NCBI GenBank assembly: GCA_018262895.1
Contig: JADFDJ010000016.1
Span: forward strand, 1-48,265
Direction: 5' to 3'
Length of the DNA stretch: 48,265 nt
Origin: Methanomassiliicoccus sp.
GTDB taxonomy: Archaea > Thermoplasmatota > Thermoplasmata > Methanomassiliicoccales > Methanomassiliicoccaceae
This document shows, one piece after another, positions 1 through 9,233 of the stretch. The position numbers and the translations under genes were made by a program. Each line of letters begins with the position of its first letter. The first letter of the stretch is position 1. The notes beneath the pieces are model-generated. The model saw only the letters and a list, made by a program, of their open reading frames with translations. It did no database searches and was not told the DNA's origin.

Positions 1-385
1 CTACTGTCCAGCGCTTCGATGATAACTTCCTGGAGAGCGTGGAATGGTCCGGAACCCGACCCAGACGGTAGTACGAGCCGACCATCCTCAGCACGCCCTC
101 GGTCTCGCGGAAAGTCAGACCGAGAAGCTGCTGTACGAGGAACGAGACGAGGAGCGTGCGCTCCTCGTACGCCGGTCGCCCCATGCGTCTTTGACGCTGC
201 CAGTACGCGAAATCATCCGTCCTCTTTCGTATCGCTTCCAGCGATAAGCGCAGCGAGTTAACCGCCACGTCGTCGTAGCGGTCGAGGTCGACCGCCACGC
301 GCTCGAGCTCGAGCGCGTATGTGTCCAAGTGAACTTGCCCGGAAAATTTGAATACGTCACTAGGTATCTCTGTAATCGTGGACAC
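1..385 (-). CDS. IS5-like transposase, N-terminal part, cut by window edge
   Basis: The minus strand reads as one open frame of 128 codons from a GTG at 385 to the window edge, so the C-terminal part is missing. A ribosome binding site (AAGGAGAT, 393-400) lies 7 nt before this GTG, which decides the start. The protein begins VSTITEIPSDVFKF. Residues about 66-120 contain MGRPAYEERTLLVSFL, then LLGLTFRETEGVLRMV, and then VPDHSTLSRKL. This is the usual N-terminal layout of IS5/IS4-type DDE transposases: a conserved GRP-Y box, a helix-turn-helix-like stretch and the PDHSTLSR box before the first catalytic aspartate. The catalytic region is outside the window. No terminal inverted repeat can be assigned from one end alone. 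The gene lies beyond the 3' end of cheR and marks the edge of the chemotaxis locus. Family assignment to IS5 rather than another DDE group is from motif memory. Confidence 0.75.
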   Translation of the reverse strand, partial: MSTITEIPSDVFKFSGQVHLDTYALELERVAVDLDRYDDVAVNSLRLSLEAIRKRTDDFAYWQRQRRMGRPAYEERTLLVSFLVQQLLGLTFRETEGVLRMVGSYYRLGRVPDHSTLSRKLSSKRWTV

Positions 386-631
386 TGACCTATCTCCTTT
401 CTAAGCAACTGGCAATAGGTCAGACCACACTTATTTATTTTGATAACAGTATTGGTAACAGACCATAATTATATGTCAGAAGCTGTCAACTGACTTTTGC
501 AACAAGACCTATAAAAAGTACTGGCTGCCCAATATGATGTTGTCCACCTTTGAGGTTTTAACACAGCGACCCTAACCTCTCGTTGATGGGTGAGATCAGC
601 ATTATCTGACCGATGATAGGTGATTATTATG
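386..631. other. non-coding stretch between transposase and cheR
   Basis: No convincing frame is present. The stretch is more AT-rich than its surroundings, especially 425-520. An AT-rich run at 429-441 (minus strand, TATA-like) lies about 45-55 bp before the transposase GTG and could be its promoter. A TATA-like CTATAAAAAG near 510 faces rightward but no gene follows it. The outer inverted repeat of the insertion sequence should lie here but cannot be set without the other end. Confidence 0.4.
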
Positions 632-1465
632 TTATTCAACGATCTTTTGGTACACCCTTTCCCGGCTCTTTATGGAGGTCAGATGCCTAGTGGCCTCCCC
701 GACCAAGGTCTCGGTGTTGCCCATGATGAAATATCCATCCGGGTTTAGGGCCTTGTAGAACTTCATGTAGAGGCGTTCCTGCATGTCCTTGGTGAAGTAG
801 ATGACGACGTTGCGGCAGAGGATCACATCATAACCGGTACCCGCGGTGGAGGAGAACAGGTCCACGTTCTTGAACTCCACCATGTCCATGATCTCAGGGC
901 ATACCTGGTACATCTGACCATCGAAGCTGAAATATTTTTCGAGGTATGGTTTGGGGACATTGACAACCTGGCGTGGTAGATACCTGCCCTCCCGCGCAGC
1001 CATAAGGCACTCCTCATCGATGTCGCTGCCTACTATAGATATTGTAAAAGAGTCAAACTCCTCCCCCAGGAGCTCCCTCAGAATGATGGCGATGGAGTAA
1101 GGCTCCTCCCCGCTGGAACAGCCAGCGCTCCATATCCTTATCCGGGGAGTGTTCTTGATGACCTTACGGTAGATCATAAGAGGGAAGAGCTCGTCCTCTA
1201 TCGCCTTGAAGACCGGTATGTCCCTGAAGAACTGAGTGACATTGATGGTGAGGTCCCTCATGAGCTCCTCGCACTCATCCCTGTTCGAGCATAGTAAGGA
1301 AGAATAATCAGAATACCTCTGAAGGCCGTGGGCCCTCATCCTGACCCCGAAGCGGCGCTGCAGGTAAGGGTCCTTGTATTGGTTGCAGTCTAAGGATGTC
1401 TTCTTGAATATGGTGTTCTTAAGGGCTATGAAATCCTTATCGGTGCAAACCTTCTCGACTGACAT
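632..1465 (-). CDS. cheR: chemotaxis protein methyltransferase CheR
   Basis: CheR transfers methyl groups from S-adenosylmethionine to receptor glutamates during sensory adaptation, opposing CheB. The 277-residue length is normal. Residues 8-80 are the helical N-terminal domain. NVTQFFRD (75-82) is the conserved Arg/Phe box that precedes the methyltransferase fold. WSAGCSSGEEPYS (112-124) is the SAM-binding loop, DID (148-150) the acidic residues expected to bind the ribose, and CRNVVIYF (217-224) the conserved CRN-IYF motif. No extra beta-subdomain insertion or TPR tail is seen. It is transcribed away from the receptor gene; a TATA-like AATATATTTATT at 1494-1505 lies about 30-40 bp before the ATG and no clear ribosome binding site is present, so the leader is short or absent. 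The product should act on the receptor encoded at 1678-4653. Confidence 0.97.
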   Translation of the reverse strand: MSVEKVCTDKDFIALKNTIFKKTSLDCNQYKDPYLQRRFGVRMRAHGLQRYSDYSSLLCSNRDECEELMRDLTINVTQFFRDIPVFKAIEDELFPLMIYRKVIKNTPRIRIWSAGCSSGEEPYSIAIILRELLGEEFDSFTISIVGSDIDEECLMAAREGRYLPRQVVNVPKPYLEKYFSFDGQMYQVCPEIMDMVEFKNVDLFSSTAGTGYDVILCRNVVIYFTKDMQERLYMKFYKALNPDGYFIMGNTETLVGEATRHLTSIKSRERVYQKIVE

Positions 1466-1677
1466 TGATTATAACCATCAGAATAAACTTAATAAATATA
1501 TTAGCTTCTTAATAATCAGGGATGATAAATACTATGATGCCAGCATCATTTCTCTCGTTTTTTTTCCCGTAATCACAGACGATAGCAAGCTCTTAACGCA
1601 TAAATACTCATCAATTTTTTCATTTCTATAAAATTGAGCTCATCATCAGAGCATCAGCAATCTTTGGAGGAGACACT
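1466..1677. promoter_or_regulatory. divergent promoter region cheR / receptor
   Basis: This AT-rich 212 bp stretch separates cheR (leftward) from the rightward chemotaxis run. The leftward TATA-like box is at 1494-1505. For the rightward genes, CATAAATAC near 1600 or CTATAAAAT near 1626 could serve, followed by a strong ribosome binding site (GGAGGAG, 1665-1671) 6 nt before the receptor ATG. Which rightward box is used is not resolved. Confidence 0.5.
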
Positions 1678-4653
1678 ATGGACGCACAATCTGAAGGGTC
1701 TGTGAGCGAACAGATGGTCGCCGCGATGCCTATGGCCGCTTATGTTGCAGATGAGAATACGAAGATCACGTTCTTCAATAAGGGCGCCGAGGAGCTGACG
1801 GGAATCGCCGCCAGCGAGGCCGTTGGGATGAGGGTCCGGGACGTATTCAACGGCTCTCTGGGAAGAAAGGGGTGCCCGGTGTACGACGCCATGGCAGAGG
1901 GTAAATCAGTGAACGACGTAGAGGTCAAGTTCGAGGACAGCCACGAGAACGAGGTGGCTTGCCTCGTCTCCGCCACGCCCCTTCTGAAGAACGGAAAGCG
2001 TGGCGGATCCATGTGTTTCCTTAGAAAGATCGAGAAGCAGAACGGTGCAGCCTTCGACTACCTCAACAGCCTGCCCATCCCCATCCTGGTGATGGACAAG
2101 AGCTTCAAGATCTCCTACATGAACGGAGCCGCCTTGCGGACCGTTGGCAAGTCCTTGGACCAGGTCAAGGGCAAGCCCTGCTATGAGTTCATGAACACCA
2201 ACAAGTGCAAGGACGGTAACTGCGCCACCCGAAGGGCCATGAGCGAAGACAAGGTCCTCATCGGCGATGCCGTCGCCCACCTCCCCACAGGCGACCTGCC
2301 GGTTCGAGGGATGGTGGGGCCCCTGAAGGATTCCCAGGGGAACGTCGTGGGCGCCGTGGAGGTGCTCATGGACATCAGCAAGGAGACGGAGATAACCAAG
2401 GAGGCCCTCAGGCTGGTCGACGCGACCCTGGCCGGAGATCTCAAGGCTCGGGCCGATGCCTCCAAGTTCGAGGGTAACTACCGTTCCATAGTATTGGCCC
2501 TCAACGGCTGTCTGCAGGCCCTCACCAACCCCATGATCACCGCCGCTGCTTCCATAGAGAAGATCGCCAGGGGAGATCTCTCCCAGAAGATCGAGGCCGA
2601 GTTCAAGGGGGACATGAACACCCTGAAGAACAACATCAACGCGTGCATCGAGAACATCGGTGCCATGGTGGATGATGCCAACATGCTGACCATGGCGGCA
2701 GCGAAGGGAGAGTTCTCCAAGCGCGCTGACCTGTCAAGGCATCAGGGAGAGTACCAGCAGATAATCGCCGGCGTCAACAAGACCCTGGATGTGGTTGTGG
2801 AGAAGATGTTCTGGTACGAGCAGATCCTTGATGCCGTGCCCTTCCCCCTGTCCGTTACCGACATGGACATGAACATGACCTACCTCAATAACTCCTCCAT
2901 CAAGATCCTGAAGAAGGACCGCAAGGACCTCATCGGCAAGCCCTGCCACGAGTGGAACGGACCCATATGCAGAACCAAGAACTGCGGTATCGTCCGGTTC
3001 AGGCAGGGAGAGTGCAGCACCACCTCTGATAGAGATGGAAAGGCCCTCCAGGTCGATGTGAGCTACATTCGGAACGCCAAGGGAGAGCCCATCGGGCACG
3101 TCGAGGTCATCCAGGACGCGACGGCAAAGGTCCGCGAGGCCAAGTTCCGTCAGTCTGAGTTCGCAAAGGTAACGCATAACATGGCCCTCATGGCCGAGGG
3201 CAATCTGAACTTCGAGGCCGACATCGCCGAGGCTGACGAGTACACCAAGGCCGTTCATCAGATGTACGTCGACCTCAACAACAGCGTGATGCAGGTCCGG
3301 GACTCCATCAAGGCGCTTGTCGATGACACCAAGATGCTGGCCCTCGCCGGCGTAGATGGCCGCCTGGAGACCAGGGCCGACGCCTCCAAGCACAAAGGCG
3401 AGTACCGCAACATCGTCCAAGGCGTGAACAACACCCTCGATGCGGTCATAGTGCCTATAAACGAAGCGATGAGGATTGCCGACTCCTACGCGAACGGGGA
3501 CCTCACCGCCAGGTTCGCCATCGAGACCAAGGGTGACTTCACGAAGTTCGCTAACTCCCTAGATTCTATAGGCGAGAACCTCACCAGCCTGCTCAAGGAG
3601 GTCAACAACTCCATCGAGACCGTTTCGGCCACGTCGCAGGAGCTCGCCTCCTCCGCAGAGGAGATGAACGCCTCCACCGAGCAGGTGTCGGCGGCCATCC
3701 AGCAGATCAGCAAGGGCGCGCAGAGCCAGGCCGCGCAGGTCGATGAGACCGCCAAGATCATGGCCAACATGTCGACCTCCGTCATCCAGGTCGTGGACAA
3801 GACCCAGTCCGCTACCACCTCCGCCAAGAAGGGTGAGGAGAGCGCTGCTAGGGGCAAGGGCGCGGTCGACAACACCGTAAAGAAGATGCAGGAGATAGCC
3901 AAGGTGGTGGAGGAGTCCGCCAAGGTCATAGAGACCCTGGGCAAGCGGTCCGAGGAGATCGGAGAGATCGTCGGTGTGATCACCGGAATATCAGATCAGA
4001 CCAACCTACTCGCTCTGAACGCCGCCATCGAGGCCGCCAGGGCGGGAGAGCAGGGGCGTGGGTTCGCTGTCGTCGCCGAAGAGGTCAAGAACCTCGCCGA
4101 GGACAGCCGCGAGGCGGCCGAGCGCATCGCCAAGATGATCAAGGAGGTGCAGCTGGAGACCAACAAGGCCGTGGAGGCCATGAAGGTCGGGACCAAGACC
4201 GCCGCCGAAGGCATCCAGATAGTAGACCAGACCGGTGCGGCCTTCCAGGACATCCTGCAGGCCGTCGTCCATTCGTCCACGGAGATGAAGGCCATCGCTA
4301 GCCTCATGGACAGCCAGAAGGAGGGCACGCAGACCGCCGCCAAGGCCGTGGACGGCATCGCCTCCATAGCTGAGGAGACAGCCTCCGCGTCCGAGGAGTC
4401 CGCCTCCTCCACCGAGGAGCTGACGGCGAGCATGGAGGACATGACCGCCCGGGCCCAGTCCCTCTCCGAGATGGCCATCAACCTCAAGAAGATGACCGCT
4501 CAGTTCAAGATAGACGAGTTCCAGGCGCAGGCCGAGACCGAGGCCGCGCCCGTCCAAGCGAAGAGGATGGAAAAGAAGAAGGCCTCCTCGGACGCCAAGG
4601 TCCCCTCCAAGGTCAGGGAAGCCCTTGCCAAGAGAGGGATAGAAGCGATCTGA
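1678..4653 (+). CDS. soluble methyl-accepting chemotaxis protein, PAS and HAMP repeats
   Basis: A 991-residue chemoreceptor with no transmembrane segment, so probably a cytoplasmic sensor of redox, energy or a diffusible ligand. Three PAS-like domains lie at about 10-115, 125-235 and 380-485. HAMP-like repeats, each with an R/K-AD-S-hydrophobic pattern, fill about 240-375 and 490-630. The C-terminal half is the signalling coiled coil, with the hairpin tip [18 protein letters not shown] starting near residue 767 and the conserved segments after it. PAS2 and PAS3 each hold a cysteine triad (C168/C177/C182 and C423/C431/C436, plus C446), which suggests a metal, heme or thiol redox sensor; that is inference. 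Heptads rich in E, Q and A either side of the tip provide likely methylation sites. It heads the operon with cheW, and a good Shine-Dalgarno sequence supports the ATG. Confidence 0.95.
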   Translation: MDAQSEGSVSEQMVAAMPMAAYVADENTKITFFNKGAEELTGIAASEAVGMRVRDVFNGSLGRKGCPVYDAMAEGKSVNDVEVKFEDSHENEVACLVSATPLLKNGKRGGSMCFLRKIEKQNGAAFDYLNSLPIPILVMDKSFKISYMNGAALRTVGKSLDQVKGKPCYEFMNTNKCKDGNCATRRAMSEDKVLIGDAVAHLPTGDLPVRGMVGPLKDSQGNVVGAVEVLMDISKETEITKEALRLVDATLAGDLKARADASKFEGNYRSIVLALNGCLQALTNPMITAAASIEKIARGDLSQKIEAEFKGDMNTLKNNINACIENIGAMVDDANMLTMAAAKGEFSKRADLSRHQGEYQQIIAGVNKTLDVVVEKMFWYEQILDAVPFPLSVTDMDMNMTYLNNSSIKILKKDRKDLIGKPCHEWNGPICRTKNCGIVRFRQGECSTTSDRDGKALQVDVSYIRNAKGEPIGHVEVIQDATAKVREAKFRQSEFAKVTHNMALMAEGNLNFEADIAEADEYTKAVHQMYVDLNNSVMQVRDSIKALVDDTKMLALAGVDGRLETRADASKHKGEYRNIVQGVNNTLDAVIVPINEAMRIADSYANGDLTARFAIETKGDFTKFANSLDSIGENLTSLLKEVNNSIETVSATSQELASSAEEMNASTEQVSAAIQQISKGAQSQAAQVDETAKIMANMSTSVIQVVDKTQSATTSAKKGEESAARGKGAVDNTVKKMQEIAKVVEESAKVIETLGKRSEEIGEIVGVITGISDQTNLLALNAAIEAARAGEQGRGFAVVAEEVKNLAEDSREAAERIAKMIKEVQLETNKAVEAMKVGTKTAAEGIQIVDQTGAAFQDILQAVVHSSTEMKAIASLMDSQKEGTQTAAKAVDGIASIAEETASASEESASSTEELTASMEDMTARAQSLSEMAINLKKMTAQFKIDEFQAQAETEAAPVQAKRMEKKKASSDAKVPSKVREALAKRGIEAI

Positions 4654-4666
4654 AGGAGGAGATCCC

Positions 4667-5212
4667 ATGGCCCGTAAGAAGCGAGAGAAGGTGGAGATAT
4701 CCGGGGACGAAGAGCAGATCGTCTCCTTCAAGCTAGGCAAGGAGACCTTCGCCGTCAACGTCTCACAGGTCCGCGAGATCGGCAAGGTCGAGGACATCAC
4801 CCGGATACCGAAGATGCCGGACTTCATCGAGGGCGTCATGAACCTCCGCGGTCAGATCACCACCGTGATCGACCTCAAGAAGAGGTTCGGCATCCCCGCC
4901 GGCACGGGCCGTACCGCTCAATCCCGGATCATCGTCGCCGAGATAGGCGACAGCCAGCTGGGTATAATCGTGGACGCGGTAGAGGATGTCAAGCGCATCT
5001 CGCGCAGCAACATATCCCCCCCGCCCAAGACCCTCAGCGCCGGGGTGGAGGCGAACTCCCTCACTGGCATATGTAAGCTTGGGGACAAACTAGTAATGAT
5101 GCTTGACCTCGGATGTATCATGTCCGAGGGTGAGAAGGCAAGACTGGGCATCGGCGAGGCCGCGCCCCATACGACATCTAATGCGATGGCAACAGCAGAG
5201 GTATCAAAATGA
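4667..5212 (+). CDS. cheW: chemotaxis coupling protein CheW
   Basis: CheW bridges the receptor tip and the P5 domain of CheA. This 181-residue protein has a short basic N-terminal tail, then the double SH3-like fold from about residue 17 to 150. The family hallmark is at about 59-71 (MNLRGQITTVIDL), preceded by a proline-rich RIPKMP loop and followed by LGIIVDAVEDV. A short C-terminal tail rich in A, T and S follows and looks unstructured. It starts 13 nt after the receptor stop, with GGAGGAG just upstream. Its stop overlaps the cheY start (ATGA, 5209-5212), so the two are translationally coupled. Confidence 0.97.
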   Translation: MARKKREKVEISGDEEQIVSFKLGKETFAVNVSQVREIGKVEDITRIPKMPDFIEGVMNLRGQITTVIDLKKRFGIPAGTGRTAQSRIIVAEIGDSQLGIIVDAVEDVKRISRSNISPPPKTLSAGVEANSLTGICKLGDKLVMMLDLGCIMSEGEKARLGIGEAAPHTTSNAMATAEVSK

Positions 5213-5577
5213 GCAACCCGAAGAAGGTAATGATCGTTGATGACTCGATGGTCATGAGAGCGATGATCAAGGACGTCCTGACCAAGGAAGGTTTCGAGGT
5301 CGTGGGACAGGCAAAGAACGGAAAGGAAGCGTTGGAGCAGTATCCCAAGCTGAACCCGGACCTGGTCACGATGGACATCATCATGCCCGGAGAGCATGGG
5401 ACCGACGTGGTCAAGAAGATGATAGAGCTCGACAAGGACGCCCGGATCATCATCGTCAGCGGACTGAACCAGAAGAACCTGGTCATGCAGGCCATGGACA
5501 ACGGCGCCAAGGAATTCCTCGTGAAACCGTTCGAGAACAAGGAACTGATCGAAGCAGCCATGAAGACCGCGAGATGA
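5209..5577 (+). CDS. cheY: chemotaxis response regulator CheY
   Basis: A stand-alone receiver domain of 122 residues. The acidic pair D11/D12, phospho-acceptor D56 (in LVTMDIIMP), S84 in place of the usual Thr/Ser, and K106 (in LVKPF) are all present, so it should be a working receiver. F108 follows K-P, where many CheY proteins carry an aromatic switch residue. In archaea phosphorylated CheY acts on the archaellum motor through CheF, which is not encoded in this window. The ATG lies inside the cheW stop overlap. cheB follows after 5 nt. The receiver domain of the next gene (cheB) is closely similar in sequence, suggesting a shared origin within the operon. Confidence 0.96.
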   Translation: MSNPKKVMIVDDSMVMRAMIKDVLTKEGFEVVGQAKNGKEALEQYPKLNPDLVTMDIIMPGEHGTDVVKKMIELDKDARIIIVSGLNQKNLVMQAMDNGAKEFLVKPFENKELIEAAMKTAR

Positions 5578-5582
5578 ACTAA

Positions 5583-6611
5583 TTGACCAAACATACTGTG
5601 CTTGTTGTCGACGACTCTATCGTGATGCGGCGCATCATCACCGACCTCCTGTCGTCCGATAAGGACCTGGAGGTGGTAGGCGCGGCCCGCAACGGGCTAG
5701 AGGCCTTGGAAAAGGTCCGCACCCTGAACCCGGACGTGGTCACGATGGACATCGAGATGCCCGTCATGGACGGGCTCACGTCGCTGCAGCACATTATGGC
5801 CGAGTTCCCGCGACCGGTGGTCATGCTCAGCTCCATGGACAAGCGGCAGGCCGACATTACCTTCAAGGCCCTTGAGATGGGAGCGGTGGAGTTCATTCCC
5901 AAGACCTCGGGGTCCCTGTCGCTGGACCTGGAGAGGGTGGGGGACACCATCGTGGAAAAGGTCAAGGCCGCCGCCCGAGCGAGGGTCCACCACTCACGTC
6001 CATCGGTCAGGAACATTCAACCTACCATCATCCCCACTCTGAGCGGGGACTGGGTGGTAGTAATAGGCTGCTCCACAGGAGGACCGAAGTCCCTTCCGGA
6101 GGTGCTCTCGCGGTTGCCGGGGAACCTGCCCGCGCCTGTGCTGGTGGTACAGCACATGCCTGAGGGGTTCACCAGGTCCTTCGCGGAGCGGCTCAACATG
6201 ATATCGCCCCTCGAGGTGAAGGAGGCCGAGGACGGGGAAGAGATCCACAAGGGCCATGTGTACCTTGCACCGGGCAACAGGCATCTACTGCTCAACGGCC
6301 GCAGGCTGTTGCTGGACGACGGGCCCAAGGTGAACTACGTTCGTCCCGCGGTGGACGTGCTGATGAACACGGTCGCGCCCATATACGGTCCCAGGACGGT
6401 CGGTGTGATACTGACGGGGATGGGCTCGGACGGAGCGGAAGGGATGAAGCTCATCAAGCGCAACGGCGGCAAGACCGTCGTTCAGAACGAAGAGACATGC
6501 GTGGTCTACGGCATGCCCAAGGCTGTTGTGGACCTCGGGGCGGCGGACCGCATAGTCCCGCTGGAAGATATCGCCAAGAACATCGTACTTATGCTTAGCA
6601 CGGGGATGTAA
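5583..6611 (+). CDS. cheB: chemotaxis methylesterase/deamidase CheB (TTG start)
   Basis: CheB removes receptor methyl groups and deamidates receptor glutamines when phosphorylated by CheA. The 342-residue protein has an N-terminal receiver (D10/D11, D56 phospho-acceptor, K107) and a C-terminal esterase domain from about 155. The catalytic triad is visible: S164 in GCSTGGP, H191 in VVQHMPEGF, D283 in GMGSDGA. The only start that keeps the first receiver strand is TTG at 5583; the ATG at 5574 is out of frame and stops at once. Use of TTG and a weak ribosome binding site 5 nt after the cheY stop suggests lower translation than its neighbours or coupling by re-initiation. Confidence 0.96.
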   Translation: MTKHTVLVVDDSIVMRRIITDLLSSDKDLEVVGAARNGLEALEKVRTLNPDVVTMDIEMPVMDGLTSLQHIMAEFPRPVVMLSSMDKRQADITFKALEMGAVEFIPKTSGSLSLDLERVGDTIVEKVKAAARARVHHSRPSVRNIQPTIIPTLSGDWVVVIGCSTGGPKSLPEVLSRLPGNLPAPVLVVQHMPEGFTRSFAERLNMISPLEVKEAEDGEEIHKGHVYLAPGNRHLLLNGRRLLLDDGPKVNYVRPAVDVLMNTVAPIYGPRTVGVILTGMGSDGAEGMKLIKRNGGKTVVQNEETCVVYGMPKAVVDLGAADRIVPLEDIAKNIVLMLSTGM

Positions 6612-6612
6612 C

Positions 6613-8577
6613 ATGGACAGCTCAAAATATATTGACGTTTTCATCGAGGAGACCCGGGACCAGCTCCAGACGGTCAACAGCGTGCTGCTGAGCCTCGAGG
6701 AGAGCGGCTTCAACGAAGAGCAGATGAACGAGGCCTTCCGCGTGGTCCACACCGTTAAGGGATCGGCGGGGGTCATCGGCGTCAGCCATATCTGCGAGCT
6801 GGCCCACATCATGGAGGACCTCTTTGATATCCTGCGCAAGCGGAAGGAGGTGCCTGAGAAGTCCATGATCCAGCTTCTCTTCACTGGCGTGGACAAGATA
6901 GAGAAGATGCTGACCCAGCTGGAGAAGGACGGGACCACCCACCTTGACGTGACGGAACTCATCGCCAAGATGAAGCAGGCCCGTGACAGCACCAGTGCCG
7001 CTGCCAAGCCCACGGCGGACAAGGCCAAGGAGATCAACACCATCCAGATACTGCCGGTCCAGAGGACCCAGGTAGAAGAGGCCGTAGCCCAGGGCAAGAG
7101 ACCAGTGCAGGTCAAGATCACATTCTCTCCCGAGCTCAGGTTCAGGGAGGGGCGCGCCTACCAGGCGGTGCGCAACCTTTCCAATGTAGGCATGGTCGCC
7201 GCAAGCCAGCCTTCGGTCACGGACATGCCGGACGATACACCCTTCTTCCTCAATCTGCTCCTCACCGACAAGAGCGATGAGATGATCATACAATCGGTGA
7301 ACGGGGTCACGGGGGTGGCCCTGGTCGAGGTGGCACCATGGACGATGAACGTCGCCGCTCCGGCAACGACGGAGGCGAAGTGCGAGGTCAAGGAAGAGGC
7401 CTCCGGTGCCGAGGACAAGTCATCGTCGGGGCTATCCACTGCATCCACCATACGCGTCCGCAGCAAGCTGCTCGACCAGCTGCTGGACCTTGTGGGTGAG
7501 ATAGTCATAAACAACATCCGCGTCAATCAGATCGCCATCGACCTTAAGCACCGCGAGCTCAAGCAGACCCTGCAGAACAACACCCGCCTTATGGGGGAGA
7601 TGCAGGACGTGGTGCTGCGGACCAGGATGGTCCAGGTCGACTTCATATTCAAGCGCTTCCCCCGCATCGTGAGGGACCTGGCCCAGGCCAACAACAAGGA
7701 GATCGAGTTCCTCATGCGCGGCACCGACATCGAGATCGACCGCAGCCTGCTGGACGAGATCGGTGATGCCCTGGTGCACCTCCTCCGGAACGCCGTTGAC
7801 CACGGCATAGAGGAGAAACAGGACCGCATCGCCAAGGGCAAGAAGCCCCAGGGCACCATCATACTGTCCGCCTTCCAGGAGCAGGGGAACGTGGTCATTA
7901 CCGTCGAGGACGACGGAAAGGGAATGGACATTAAGAAGATCACCGCCAAGGCCGTCTCCAAGGGCCTCATAAGCGCCGATGAGGCGGAGCGCATGGACGA
8001 CCGGTCCAAGATGCAGTTCATATTCCTGCCCGGCTTCAGCACCGCGGACAAGATCAGCGACCTCTCCGGAAGGGGAGTGGGCATGGACGTGGTGAAGACA
8101 AAGATCGAGGGGCTGGGAGGAACGGTCCGACTGGACTCCACCTACGGTAAGGGAAGCAAGATCACGCTCAAGCTGCCGCCCAGCATGTCCATCATACGGG
8201 CCATGCTGGTGGAGGTGAACTCGGAGAAGTACGCCATCCCCCTGGAGAACGTCAGAGAGACGGTGAGGGTGCCGATGGAAGCTGTCCACACCATTGCAGA
8301 CAATGGGGTGTTCAAGCTGCGGAACGAGGTACTGCCGATACTGAACATCCATAACGAGTTCGGTGGCAGCAGCGAGGTCGTCCGGGAGATGCCGGCGATC
8401 ATCGTGGAGAAGAACGAGAACCGGGCATGCCTGCTGGTGTCCCGTTTGATAGGTCAGCAGGAGATAGTGGTGAAGAACTTAGGGAAGGACCTGAGGCAGA
8501 CCGGGTACTTCTCGGGAGCGACCATCCTGGGAGATGGTAAGGTAGCTATGATCCTCGATGTGGGGGCTTTCATATGA
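6613..8577 (+). CDS. cheA: chemotaxis histidine kinase CheA
   Basis: The 654-residue kinase phosphorylates CheY and CheB in response to the receptor. P1 (1-120) has phospho-acceptor H46 in VVHTVKGSAG. P2 (about 155-245) begins near RPVQVKITFSPE and is the CheY/CheB docking domain. P3 (about 275-345) is the dimerisation helix pair. P4 is the ATPase: N-box HLLRNAVDHG at about 389-398, G1 box DDGKGMD near 436-442, and GRGVGMD near 486-492. P5 (about 520-654) is CheW-like. Linkers flanking P2 are rich in A, K, S and T. It starts 1 nt after the cheB stop, and its own stop overlaps the start of the first cheC (ATGA). All key residues are present. Confidence 0.97.
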   Translation: MDSSKYIDVFIEETRDQLQTVNSVLLSLEESGFNEEQMNEAFRVVHTVKGSAGVIGVSHICELAHIMEDLFDILRKRKEVPEKSMIQLLFTGVDKIEKMLTQLEKDGTTHLDVTELIAKMKQARDSTSAAAKPTADKAKEINTIQILPVQRTQVEEAVAQGKRPVQVKITFSPELRFREGRAYQAVRNLSNVGMVAASQPSVTDMPDDTPFFLNLLLTDKSDEMIIQSVNGVTGVALVEVAPWTMNVAAPATTEAKCEVKEEASGAEDKSSSGLSTASTIRVRSKLLDQLLDLVGEIVINNIRVNQIAIDLKHRELKQTLQNNTRLMGEMQDVVLRTRMVQVDFIFKRFPRIVRDLAQANNKEIEFLMRGTDIEIDRSLLDEIGDALVHLLRNAVDHGIEEKQDRIAKGKKPQGTIILSAFQEQGNVVITVEDDGKGMDIKKITAKAVSKGLISADEAERMDDRSKMQFIFLPGFSTADKISDLSGRGVGMDVVKTKIEGLGGTVRLDSTYGKGSKITLKLPPSMSIIRAMLVEVNSEKYAIPLENVRETVRVPMEAVHTIADNGVFKLRNEVLPILNIHNEFGGSSEVVREMPAIIVEKNENRACLLVSRLIGQQEIVVKNLGKDLRQTGYFSGATILGDGKVAMILDVGAFI

Positions 8578-9233
8578 GCACAGAAACGAACGAGATAGAG
8601 ATTGACGAACTGCAGATGGACGCTCTCAGGGAACTGGGCAATGTCGGGGCCTCTCACGCCTCCACTGCCCTGACCGAGCTGGTGAAGACCGACATCCTCA
8701 TCGATGTCACAGAATGCCGGGTACTTCCCATGGATTCCCTCCCCAACCGTTTCGGTGAACTGGGAACACATCTGGCCACTGTTAAGATCGAGATCGGCGA
8801 CAGCAAGAGCTGCCTGTACATGATCTTCCCGGAGAAGATCGCCACCTACCTATCGGACCTGCTCCTGGGACGTCCCCATGACCCCAACAGGGCCATGACC
8901 GAGGAGGACCACGAGGTGATGGTGGAGATGGGCGACATATGCATCCGCCGCTACCTCATACCCCTGTCCAAGTTCCTGTCCATTGACCTGATCCCCAACT
9001 CGCCCACGGTGTCCGTGGACAAGCTGGAGGACCGGTTGAAGTTCCCGGAGGTCCTCAAGCACCTCCACGAGTCCAAGGTCGTCAGGATCGAGACCAACTA
9101 CGTTGACAGCAACCAGAAGTTCCAGGGAGCCATCATCTACGTTCCCGATCCCAAGACCCAGAACCTCACCTTCAAGCGCTTTGGTGTGGACTCCGAGTCG
9201 CAGATGGCGACCTTCTCCAAGTTCGGGTTGTGA
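8574..9233 (+). CDS. cheC: CheC-family CheY-P phosphatase, second site altered
   Basis: CheC proteins dephosphorylate CheY-P and bind CheD. The fold is an internal repeat, each half bearing D/S-x3-E-x2-N. Here the first site is intact (D16, E20, N23, in DALRELGNVG). The second keeps E118 but has D121 in place of Asn (VEMGDIC); P144 lies at the expected spacing after it. The asparagine is needed for catalysis in studied members, so only the first site looks active. Length is 219 residues, slightly longer than the usual 200 because of a C-terminal extension. ATG overlaps the cheA stop. The next gene is a second cheC with the opposite defect, so the pair may act as a heterodimer; that is inference. 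Confidence 0.95.
   Translation: MSTETNEIEIDELQMDALRELGNVGASHASTALTELVKTDILIDVTECRVLPMDSLPNRFGELGTHLATVKIEIGDSKSCLYMIFPEKIATYLSDLLLGRPHDPNRAMTEEDHEVMVEMGDICIRRYLIPLSKFLSIDLIPNSPTVSVDKLEDRLKFPEVLKHLHESKVVRIETNYVDSNQKFQGAIIYVPDPKTQNLTFKRFGVDSESQMATFSKFGL

Noticed and set aside
2734-3420. 228-codon minus-strand frame inside the receptor gene
   Set aside because: Shadow of the receptor coding sequence with no homologous look and no promoter.
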